DNA from: Olsenella sp. kh2p3
GTDB taxonomy: Bacteria; Actinomycetota; Coriobacteriia; Coriobacteriales; Atopobiaceae
DNA: 64,000 nt
Direction of reading: 5' to 3'
Assembly (NCBI GenBank): GCA_900119625.1
Contig: FPKD01000001.1
Span: 310,001 to 374,000 of the forward strand
Shown here: positions 35,448 to 43,032 of the stretch, one piece after another
Position numbering within the stretch: position 1 is the first letter of the stretch
Layout: every line of letters starts with the position of its first letter
Program-made: the position numbers and the translations under genes
Notes under the pieces: generated by a model
The model's input: only the letters and a program-made list of their open reading frames with translations
Databases searched by the model: none
What the model was told of the DNA's origin: nothing

Positions 35448-38053
35448 GCGCCGAAGAGATCGGCGCCACGGGCAGCGCGTCCAAACCCACTCCCGTTGAC
35501 CTTGGCCCCAACGGGCCTGGCTCGCTCGGGCGCCTCATCCCCTGGCCAGACGACGAGACCTACCCCAACATCCCCGCCGAGGACGCGCTCGAGCTCTTCC
35601 TTGGCTGGGTGGAGTCGCGCGGCATGCAGCTCTGGGATCACCAGGAGGAGGCCCTTCTCGACCTTGCCTCAGGCGACCACGTGATCTTGGGCACGCCCAC
35701 GGGCTCCGGCAAGAGCATGGTTGCCGTAGGCATGCTCTTCATAGCCAACTGCACCAACCGTCGCGCCTACTACACGGCACCCATAAAGGCGCTGGTCAGC
35801 GAGAAGTTCTTCAACCTGGTTGACCTTCTCGGCAAAGACAACGTGGGCATGATCACGGGCGACGTGGTGATAAACAGCGAGGCGCCCGTCATCTGCTGCA
35901 CAGCCGAGATCCTTGCCCAGGACGCGCTGCGCTTTGGCGAGCACGCGGACATCGGCTGCGTGGCCATGGACGAGTTCCACTTCTACAGCGACCGCGACCG
36001 CGGCTGGGCTTGGCAGGTGCCACTGCTGGCGCTACCCCACACGCAGTTCCTGCTCATGTCCGCCACGCTGGGCGACGTCACCGACATCGCCACCGCGCTC
36101 GAGGAGCACACCGGACGCGCCGTCGACAAGGTGCTCGATGCGCCCCGGCCGGTGCCCCTCTCCTACGAGTTCGTGGAGACCCCGCTCGAGGGCACGGTCG
36201 AGCTGGCCCTTCGTGACGGCGACGCGCCTCTCTACATAGTGCACTTCTCGCAGGAGGCTGCCCTCAAGAGCGCGCAGGCCCTTTCGAGCTACGGCGTCTC
36301 GTCGAAGGAGCAGCGCGAGGCCCTGAAGGACGCCGTCAAGGGGGTGCGCTTCACCACCACGTTTGGTAAGACCCTGAAGCGACTCATCCTCACGGGCGTG
36401 GGCGTGCATCACGCCGGCATGCTGCCACGCTACCGCCTGCTGGTGGAGAAGCTCGCCCAGCAGGGCCTGCTGCCCGTAATCTGCGGCACAGACACGCTGG
36501 GCGTGGGCATCAACGTCCCCATCCACACCGTGCTTCTCACCCAGCTCACAAAGTTCGACGGCAAGCACATGCGCCGGCTCAACGCGCGAGAGTTCCACCA
36601 GATTGCGGGGCGCGCCGGCCGCGCCGGCTTCGACACCGAGGGCCGCGTGATCGCGGAGGCCACCGAGTACGACATCGAGCGCGCAAAGGCGCTGGCCAAG
36701 GCCGGCGGAGACCCCAAGCGCGCCCGCAAGATCAAGGTCAAGACGCCGCCCTCGGACTTTGTTGGCTGGAACAAGCAGACCTTCGAGCGCCTCATTGCGG
36801 CAGAGCCCGAGAAGCTCCGCCCGCGCCTGCGCATCACGCACTCCATGGTGCTTGCCGAGATCGAGCAGGGCGGGGACGCCTGGGCGCGAACGCACAAGCT
36901 CATCGAGGACTCGGCCCAGACGCCGGAGGAGAAGGTCGCGCTCTCACAGCGCACCGACGAGGTCTTTGCCACGCTCATCGACGCCGGCGTGGTCGAGCGC
37001 CACGAGGAGGATGACGGCACTGCCTCCTACCTGCTCACCGTTGACCTACCCGAAGACTTTGCGCTTGACCAGCCCCTCTCGCCGTTCCTTCTCGCCGCCA
37101 TCGAGCTTCTGGACCCGGAGAGCGAGACCTACGCGCTCGACCTCATCTCGATGGTAGAGGCCACGCTTGAGGACCCGCCGCAGATCCTGCGCGCCCAGGA
37201 GCGCGAGGCACGTGGTGCCGCCATCGCGGCAATGAAGGCCGAGGGCATCGAGTACGAGGAGCGCATGGAGCGCGCGCAGGAGGTCACCTATCCCAAGCCG
37301 CTCGAAGACCTTCTCGACGCCGCCTTTGCGGAGTACTGCGAGAAGGTCCCCTGGGCAAGCGACTACTGCCTGCGGCCAAAGAGCGTCCTGCGCGACATGG
37401 TCGAGACGGCAAGCGACTTCAAGACCTACATCGGGCGCTACAAGATCGCCCGCTCGGAAGGCACGCTTTTGCGCTACCTCTCGGACGCCTACCGCGTGCT
37501 TGATCGCACGGTGCCTGCCGAGAAGCGCGACGAGCGCTTGGAAGACATCGTGATCTGGCTCAGGCTCGTCGTGCGCACCACGGACTCCTCGCTCGTGGAC
37601 GAGTGGGAGGGCGCCGGCACCGAAGATGGCGCCACGGTTGCCGCGCCAAGCGTGGACGAGGTCGTCCACGACAGGCGCGGCCTCACCCTGCTCGTGCGTA
37701 ACGCCCTCTTCGCCCGAGTGCGCCTGGCGGCGCTGGGCAAGGTCGAGGAGCTGGGCGACCTCGACGCGGACTGGGGCTACCGCTCGGTCGTGTGGCAGCA
37801 GGCGCTCGACGCCTTCCATGCTGACCACGAGCAGATCCTCTTGGACGCTGACGCTCGCTCCTCTGCCTACCTCGACATCGACGAGAAGGACGAGAAGACA
37901 GACCACGTCTGGCACGTCCACCAGGTCTTCCGCGACTCCGACGACGACCATGACTTTGGCATCTGGGGCGACGTCGACCTCGATGCCACGCAGGACGAGG
38001 GAGCCGTAGTTTTCAAGACCTACCGCGTGGGGTTTGTCGACACGCTCGCCTAG
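35444..38053 (+). CDS. Ski2-like DEAD/DEAH helicase with DUF3516 C-terminus
   Basis: An 869-residue superfamily 2 helicase. Walker A GTPTGSGKS (83-91), motif II MDEFHFYSD (about 170), motif III LMSATLGD, then the second RecA domain with ICGTDTLGVGINVPIHTV and QIAGRAGRAGFD. The remaining 450 residues match the helical DUF3516-type region of actinobacterial Ski2-like helicases. Probably unwinds structured RNA in decay or maturation. Last of four overlapping genes. Confidence 0.88.
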   Translation: MSAEEIGATGSASKPTPVDLGPNGPGSLGRLIPWPDDETYPNIPAEDALELFLGWVESRGMQLWDHQEEALLDLASGDHVILGTPTGSGKSMVAVGMLFIANCTNRRAYYTAPIKALVSEKFFNLVDLLGKDNVGMITGDVVINSEAPVICCTAEILAQDALRFGEHADIGCVAMDEFHFYSDRDRGWAWQVPLLALPHTQFLLMSATLGDVTDIATALEEHTGRAVDKVLDAPRPVPLSYEFVETPLEGTVELALRDGDAPLYIVHFSQEAALKSAQALSSYGVSSKEQREALKDAVKGVRFTTTFGKTLKRLILTGVGVHHAGMLPRYRLLVEKLAQQGLLPVICGTDTLGVGINVPIHTVLLTQLTKFDGKHMRRLNAREFHQIAGRAGRAGFDTEGRVIAEATEYDIERAKALAKAGGDPKRARKIKVKTPPSDFVGWNKQTFERLIAAEPEKLRPRLRITHSMVLAEIEQGGDAWARTHKLIEDSAQTPEEKVALSQRTDEVFATLIDAGVVERHEEDDGTASYLLTVDLPEDFALDQPLSPFLLAAIELLDPESETYALDLISMVEATLEDPPQILRAQEREARGAAIAAMKAEGIEYEERMERAQEVTYPKPLEDLLDAAFAEYCEKVPWASDYCLRPKSVLRDMVETASDFKTYIGRYKIARSEGTLLRYLSDAYRVLDRTVPAEKRDERLEDIVIWLRLVVRTTDSSLVDEWEGAGTEDGATVAAPSVDEVVHDRRGLTLLVRNALFARVRLAALGKVEELGDLDADWGYRSVVWQQALDAFHADHEQILLDADARSSAYLDIDEKDEKTDHVWHVHQVFRDSDDDHDFGIWGDVDLDATQDEGAVVFKTYRVGFVDTLA

Positions 38054-38204
38054 GGGCAGGAGCACGCCGCAGGCCTACCGTTCGGGGCGCAAGACGCGCG
38101 TCTCCCCGTGTTTCTCGGGAAAACCGCCCCAACGGCGGGTAGAACGAGAGCGCGGGGCGGCGCGCAAGGCGTCAGCCTCAGGCACACTCGCTAGGGAGGA
38201 CGCC

Positions 38205-38666
38205 ATGGCAGAGACAAACCAGACCTACCAGGACCTCGGATACGACAAGATCTTCGTGTCACTCGACGGGACGGAGCGCCAGGCAAAGGTGCTTCATCGC
38301 GCCATCGTGATGGCGGCAAACGACAACGCCGAGCTCTACATTGGCCACGTCATCGACTCGACCGCGCTCGAGACTGCAGGGACTTACCCTGTCGACCTCA
38401 TTCCCTCGCTCGAGAAGGACTTCCGCGAGTCCATCGCCGAGCAGGTTGCCGAGGCAGAGGCGGAGCCGCAGATCAAGAGCGTCAAAGTCATCGTGAAGGC
38501 GGGACGCATCCGCGAGACCCTGAAGGACGACATGCTCGACGTCATCAAGCCGGACCTCGTCATCTGCGGGGCGCGCGGGCTCTCGTCCATCAAGTACGCA
38601 ATTCTCGGCTCCATCTCCACCTTCCTCACGCGCTCCACGACCTGTGATGTGCTCGTCGTAAAGTAG
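38205..38666 (+). CDS. Universal stress protein (UspA family)
   Basis: A 153-residue Usp domain: YDKIFVSLDGTERQAKVLHRAIVMAANDNAELYIGHVID at the start and the ATP-loop-like GARGLSSIKYAILGSISTFLTRSTTCDVLVVK at the end. ATG 38205 follows GGGAGGA. Single gene between the helicase and a 300-base intergenic region. Confidence 0.88.
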   Translation: MAETNQTYQDLGYDKIFVSLDGTERQAKVLHRAIVMAANDNAELYIGHVIDSTALETAGTYPVDLIPSLEKDFRESIAEQVAEAEAEPQIKSVKVIVKAGRIRETLKDDMLDVIKPDLVICGARGLSSIKYAILGSISTFLTRSTTCDVLVVK

Positions 38667-38807
38667 CGCGCTCACGGCAGGCCGCAGGCCGTTCACGGAT
38701 TTCTTGGGTACCTTCGCGGTATCCCACAGAAATCCCACAGCTTGTTCTTCCGTGGGATGATAATCCCCAGGCGTTTTGTAAAGTCGCAGGTAATCATCGC
38801 ATTTATT

Positions 38808-38840
38808 GTTGCGGCCCCTCTCACGCAGAGGGGCCGCAAC
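38808..38840. terminator. Strong hairpin downstream of the stress protein gene
   Basis: GTTGCGGCCCCTCT pairs with AGAGGGGCCGCAAC (14 perfect bp, 5-base loop CACGC). No T-run follows. The remaining 38667-38967 region holds the next gene's promoter area and no gene. Confidence 0.65.
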
Positions 38841-38967
38841 CCTATATGACGACTTGAGACTTTTGCAGGAAACGTGATACCTCACTTTTCACGCTAAGGT
38901 TATCTAGCTGCGTTCTTGGCATGCTCGCGCCAGAGCGCACCGTTAACGTCGGCCACGGAGGTAACCT

Positions 38968-40077
38968 TTGTCGCTCTCGTCTACAACCCGAAACGGAGTC
39001 CTCGCGCTTGCCCTCGCCAGCACCATGGCGATTGGCATTGGAGCAGTTAGGCCCGCAGTTGCCTTGGGCGAAACGCTCGACGACCTCGAGGCAAAGGTCG
39101 AGCAGACAAACGACGAGCTCACTACGGCAAACGACAAGGTTGCCCAGCTCCAGCAGCAGATTGACGATAACCAACAGCGCATCGCCGAGATTGAGGCCCA
39201 GCTTCCCGATGCGCGTGCCGCCGCCGCGCAGAGCATCCGAACCCAGTACAAGATGCAGCAGGGCTCGCAGGGGCTTGTTGAGCTGGTTCTCTCGTCTGAG
39301 AACTTCTTCGACTTTCTCGCCACCATCCAGTTCCTTGACTCCGTGACCTCATACAACAGCGACCAGATTCAGTCGCTTGTCGACCTCACGACCGAGCTTT
39401 CGAGCACGCAGGAAGACCTCAACTCCCAGCTTGCGCAAGCCGAGACCGAACGCCAGAACGCCCAGGATGCCCTTGACTCTGCCGTTGCCGCACGTGAGGC
39501 GTTGCAGCAGCAGATGGCGGAGGAGCAGGCAGCGCAGCAGGCCGAAGCCGAGGCCGCGCTGCAGGAAGCAGCACAAAGTGAGGGCGAGACCTTCCAGACC
39601 GAGTCGGGCAACACGGCAACCGTTGAGGTGCCCGAATCCTCTACCAGCTCCTCGAGCGATTCCGAAAGCTCCAACAACTCCAACAGCTCCAGTGAAAACG
39701 TCAACTGGCAGAGCGACAAAGATAGCTTTGTGGCGCAATGGGGTGCTCGCATTGACGCCTACCTGGCAGGCTCCCCGCTCGCTGGCTACGGCAGCACCTT
39801 CGCCGCAGCGGCTTGGGACTATGGCATTGATCCGCGACTCTCGCCCGCAATCTCGGCCGTTGAGAGCAGCAAGGGACTTTACTGCGCCTACTCCCACAAC
39901 GCCTGGGGCTGGGGCAGCGTAAGCTGGAGCAGCTGGGAGACGGCGATTTATGCGCACACCGCCGGCCTGGCCTCGGGCTACGGCGGTTACCTCACCTACT
40001 CCATGGCACAGAAGTACTGCCCGCCCAACGCGGCAGCGTGGTACTCATCCGTCGCAGCCAACATGGCGATGATCTAG
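38968..40077 (+). CDS. PcsB-like secreted coiled-coil cell-wall protein
   Basis: A 369-residue exported protein. A signal peptide (about 1-33) precedes a long coiled coil (about 35-205, with QQQIDDNQQRIAEIEAQL) like PcsB/FtsX-activated hydrolases, then a Ser/Asn-rich linker (about 222-250). The C-terminal domain (about 255-369: YGIDPRLSPAISAVESSKG, HNAWGWGS) resembles a lysozyme/glucosaminidase fold rather than the usual CHAP or NlpC. TTG 38968 follows GGAGGTAA. Likely trims peptidoglycan at division; activity is inferred. Confidence 0.78.
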   Translation: MSLSSTTRNGVLALALASTMAIGIGAVRPAVALGETLDDLEAKVEQTNDELTTANDKVAQLQQQIDDNQQRIAEIEAQLPDARAAAAQSIRTQYKMQQGSQGLVELVLSSENFFDFLATIQFLDSVTSYNSDQIQSLVDLTTELSSTQEDLNSQLAQAETERQNAQDALDSAVAAREALQQQMAEEQAAQQAEAEAALQEAAQSEGETFQTESGNTATVEVPESSTSSSSDSESSNNSNSSSENVNWQSDKDSFVAQWGARIDAYLAGSPLAGYGSTFAAAAWDYGIDPRLSPAISAVESSKGLYCAYSHNAWGWGSVSWSSWETAIYAHTAGLASGYGGYLTYSMAQKYCPPNAAAWYSSVAANMAMI

Positions 40078-40170
40078 GGGCGTTTCCGGACCTACCGCAT
40101 CCTGCGGGCCCGCCGTCGGCCTCTCGTCGGCCCGTCATCGGCCCGCCATCGGTCTCTCGTCGGCGTTTCT

Positions 40171-40278
40171 CTCACGAAACCTGCGGGTTAATAGCAGTTA
40201 GCCTCATGCGTCGCTGAGAGGAACTGCAGGTAGATTGCTTGTGACCTTCTCGGGCACTGCTATTAAGCCGCAGGTTTT
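40171..40278. repeat. 108-bp flanking direct repeat, left copy
   Basis: Matches 41645-41752 over the same 108 bases with about 8 differences. It contains two copies of a 22-bp motif in inverted orientation (40177-40198 and 40256-40277), so it can fold on itself. A GTCGGCCC-rich stretch before it (from about 40114) also resembles the stretch before the right copy. It lies 74 bases before the nuclease-like gene. Confidence 0.85.
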
Positions 40279-40351
40279 GCGCCCAGGCACCACACGCGCC
40301 CTTCTGGCGGAACGCCACGACCCCCATCAAGCGTGACGCTATCATGTCTGC

Positions 40352-41503
40352 ATGACGATGCTACTTGGACATATCTCGAGCATTGAGGCGTACGACCTCC
40401 TTGGGCTAGGGCGCGATTCGCTCTCGCAGCCACGGGGCATGACCCCCGAGGTAAGGGGCACTATTGAATCCCTCGCCCTTCTCAACACATCATCCCTCGA
40501 GCAAAGACGTTCCAGAATAGCGCGCCTCACGGAGCTTCCTCTGCCCGCTCACATCATTGTCTCCAATAGACCCGGCCTCAAGCCAAGCCATCAAGTCGTT
40601 CCGCACGGTTGGTCCTATGGCCAGCCTTACAGTGACCTGGCGTCCGTCAACCTTGCAGCGGCAACTCCCTATGTCTGTCCCCCTGAGATGGCTCTCATGC
40701 AGATGGCTCGCGCGCTGACCAGGCCAAAGCTTGCGCTGCTGGTAGACCAAGTAGTTGGTAGCTACCGAATTCTTCGACCAGAGGCGGTCCCTTTCTACGA
40801 GCGCCTTTCCAACGTAGGCTTTGAACGAGCAGATAGTTCCTCTTCTAATGCAGGGGCCTTTGCACCAACCACGGTCTATGGCCTTCCACCGCTCTCCAGC
40901 ATCGAGACCATACGCTCCTACGTTGCCGCCATGCCCAGCGCTTGGGGCTCTCATCTGCTTGGGAGGTCATTGTCTCTTGCGGCAGACGGCCTTGCCTCAC
41001 CGCTTGAGGCACAGGTGTACGCGCTTGCATTCTGTGGAAGAGTAAACGGCAGCGCGGGTATTCCCAAACCCCTTGTCAACTCAAGGCTTGAGGTTAGCGG
41101 ACCTGCTCAGCGACTGTTTGGCTCATCGTGGATCAAGCCAGACTACTTCTGGCCAGACGCCGGAGTCGCAGTAGAGGCGACCGGGTTCCTCTGGCATGGA
41201 GGGCGACAGGGAACTGCAGACACGTCGCGTCGCATGAAAGGCTACGAGGCGATGGGCATCCGTGCGATGACGCTCACCTCACCCGAGGTATACGACCTTC
41301 TCGTCTTTGAAGGAATCCTGCACCAGCTGGCCGGATGGCTGGGACACGACATCCCAGAAGAGACCCCACACTTTAGACAGAGAAGAGCATGGCTCCGCAG
41401 CGAGGTGCTCGGGATTCGTGGGACAAGAGTTCAGCTTTCGCCCGAGGATGACGACGCGTGGCTTGACGCTCTGCTTGCCTCGTACGATGCAACTGGCGCG
41501 TAG
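40352..41503 (+). CDS. Protein with DUF559/Vsr-like nuclease C-terminal domain
   Basis: A 383-residue protein of unknown function. The N-terminal 200 residues resemble the variable half of AbiEi/DUF559-type proteins but have no firm motif. The C-terminal part has a restriction-endonuclease-like pattern: ASPLEAQ (Glu219), KPDYFWPD (Asp264), VAVEATGFLWH (Glu275, His282) and DTSRRMKGYEAMGIRAMTLT (Asp290, Arg294), as in DUF559 and Vsr proteins. Codon use is less GC-rich than neighbours. No good ribosome binding site is visible before ATG 40352; other starts are possible. It is enclosed by 108-bp direct repeats, suggesting a mobile unit. Confidence 0.6.
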   Translation: MTMLLGHISSIEAYDLLGLGRDSLSQPRGMTPEVRGTIESLALLNTSSLEQRRSRIARLTELPLPAHIIVSNRPGLKPSHQVVPHGWSYGQPYSDLASVNLAAATPYVCPPEMALMQMARALTRPKLALLVDQVVGSYRILRPEAVPFYERLSNVGFERADSSSSNAGAFAPTTVYGLPPLSSIETIRSYVAAMPSAWGSHLLGRSLSLAADGLASPLEAQVYALAFCGRVNGSAGIPKPLVNSRLEVSGPAQRLFGSSWIKPDYFWPDAGVAVEATGFLWHGGRQGTADTSRRMKGYEAMGIRAMTLTSPEVYDLLVFEGILHQLAGWLGHDIPEETPHFRQRRAWLRSEVLGIRGTRVQLSPEDDDAWLDALLASYDATGA

Positions 41504-41566
41504 ATTGCAACGCGCAGGGGCAGGGTTGCGTCCTTATCGCACCCCCATTCCGCCCACCACTCCTCA

Positions 41567-41588
41567 AAACCTGCGGCTTAATAGCAGT
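41567..41588 (-). repeat. 22-bp motif, solitary inverted copy
   Basis: AAACCTGCGGCTTA followed by ATAGCAGT, the reverse of the plus-strand motif ACTGCTATTAAGCC-GCAGGTTT. It lies 63 bases after the nuclease-like gene. Confidence 0.85.
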
Positions 41589-41644
41589 TGGCCTTGTACG
41601 TCCATCTTTCGTCGGCCCGTGCGTCCGCCGTCATCGGCCCTTCT

Positions 41645-41752
41645 CTCACGAAACCTGCGGGTTAATAGCAGTTAGCCTCGTGCGTTGCTGAGAGAAACCG
41701 CAGGCAGATGGCCCGTGACCTTCTCGGGCACTGCTATTAAGCCGCAGGTTTT
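41645..41752. repeat. 108-bp flanking direct repeat, right copy
   Basis: Same orientation as 40171-40278. Inner motif copies are at 41651-41672 (minus) and 41730-41751 (plus). The two blocks start 1474 bases apart and enclose exactly one gene. Confidence 0.85.
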
Positions 41753-41780
41753 CCAGCACCCCCGGAAGGTCTTCTCAGGC

Positions 41781-41854
41781 ACTGCTATTAAGCCGCAGGT
41801 TTTGCGGCCACGACCGGGGAACCGTTCCGTACGCCGCTACTATGCCGCAGGTTT
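41781..41854 (+). repeat. Two further copies of the 22-bp motif
   Basis: One perfect copy at 41781-41802 and one degenerate at 41835-41854 (CGCTACTATGCC-GCAGGTTT). The last ends 20 bases before the stop of the transporter gene on the minus strand. Confidence 0.8.
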
Positions 41855-41873
41855 TCCAGCCGCCGCCCCCTGC

Positions 41874-42839
41874 CTACGCCGTGAGGTACACCATCGCAAG
41901 CACCAGCGCAAATCCCACAAGATCTGCCGCCGAGAAGCTCGTGCCCAGCCACAAGACCGAGGTCACTGTGGCAGTGAGGGGCTCGATGGTCCCCAAGAGG
42001 CTCGCGCGCATCGAGCCCGCGTCCTTCACTCCCTGCAGGTAGAGCGCGTACGCGCCAAAGGTCCCCACGACCACCATGAAGGCGAGCAGCGCCACAGCAG
42101 CCACATCCAGCTGCGGCATGTGCTCCCAAGGCCTATACGCAACAAGCAGGATGACACCCGAGAAAAGAAACGCCAGCCCGTTCACCACGAAGTTGCCCCA
42201 CTTTGCCAGCTGGCGGGCAGGCAGGATGGAGAGGCACGCCGAGGCTGCCGCGCAGAGAAGTCCCCACACAAGCCCGCCCACGGGCAGGCTGAGCTGCCCG
42301 GGATTGCCTCCCGTTGCCAGCAGATAGGTCCCCACCAGGGCAAACGCGATGCCCAGCACCTCTCGCCGCTTTGGCCCGCGGCGCATCTTCGCGCACACGT
42401 AGGCGAGCACGGCGAGCATCCCCAGGCTCTGCATCACCGTGGCCGTGGCGGAGTTGGTCCAGCTGATAGCCTCGAGGTAGGCCACCTGCGAGAAGAGAAT
42501 TGCCCCTAGGCTCACGCCAAAGATCCCCACCAGCGAGCGCGGGTCGCACAGGGCGCGGGTGACCTGCCCCTTGTTGGTGACGCGCGCCGCTGCGAGAAAG
42601 AGCCAGCAGGCGGAGAGCTCGCGAACGCACGCGAGCCACAGCGGGTCGACCGCATACGCGTCCATGAGCAGCTTCGACGCCGTCCCATTGATGCCCCAGA
42701 ACGTGCCACCCACAAGCGTGCACACCACACCACGCAGGATGCGCTTACGACGCTGCTCGTCGCTGAGTGGCGCGGCGCCAGCCGCCATGGGATGGCTGTC
42801 CCCCTCGTCGAGCGAGCCTTCATCAAGCGCCTCTGCCAT
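41874..42839 (-). CDS. DMT/EamA-family exporter
   Basis: A 321-residue transporter with ten membrane segments in two EamA repeats (GGTFWGINGTASKLLMDAY; GLVWGLLCAAASACLSILPARQLAKWG; MRASLLGTIEPLTATVTSVLWLGTSF). ATG 42839 follows GGGGA; the longer frame runs through a 29-bp palindrome and is rejected. Likely exports an amino acid or other metabolite; substrate unknown. Its 3' end abuts the 22-bp motif cluster. Confidence 0.83.
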   Translation of the reverse strand: MAEALDEGSLDEGDSHPMAAGAAPLSDEQRRKRILRGVVCTLVGGTFWGINGTASKLLMDAYAVDPLWLACVRELSACWLFLAAARVTNKGQVTRALCDPRSLVGIFGVSLGAILFSQVAYLEAISWTNSATATVMQSLGMLAVLAYVCAKMRRGPKRREVLGIAFALVGTYLLATGGNPGQLSLPVGGLVWGLLCAAASACLSILPARQLAKWGNFVVNGLAFLFSGVILLVAYRPWEHMPQLDVAAVALLAFMVVVGTFGAYALYLQGVKDAGSMRASLLGTIEPLTATVTSVLWLGTSFSAADLVGFALVLAMVYLTA

Positions 42840-42863
42840 TACGCGTTCCCCGTCCTTCTCGGA

Positions 42864-42892
42864 TGAGACAAGGGGACTGTCCCTTTGTCTCA
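42864..42892. repeat. 29-bp palindromic repeat, copy 2
   Basis: TGAGACAAGGGGA-CTG-TCCCTTTGTCTCA, one arm base differing from the other copies. It lies in the divergent promoter region between the exporter and the protease genes. Confidence 0.85.
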
Positions 42893-43032
42893 CAGCGACA
42901 TGTGATTCTACAGCGGAATGCATCATCCACAGCACGCCGGTCTGCTTACCGGGAAAAACGGGCACCATACCATGCGTGTTAAGCTTCTTCTCGAAACAAG
43001 ATATCGGCGGCCAAAGGCCGCAAGGAGGAACC

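Noticed and set aside
40177..41854. CRISPR-like reading of the seven 22-bp motif copies
   Set aside because: Copies occur in both orientations with irregular spacing and enclose a gene; there are no uniform spacers or cas genes.
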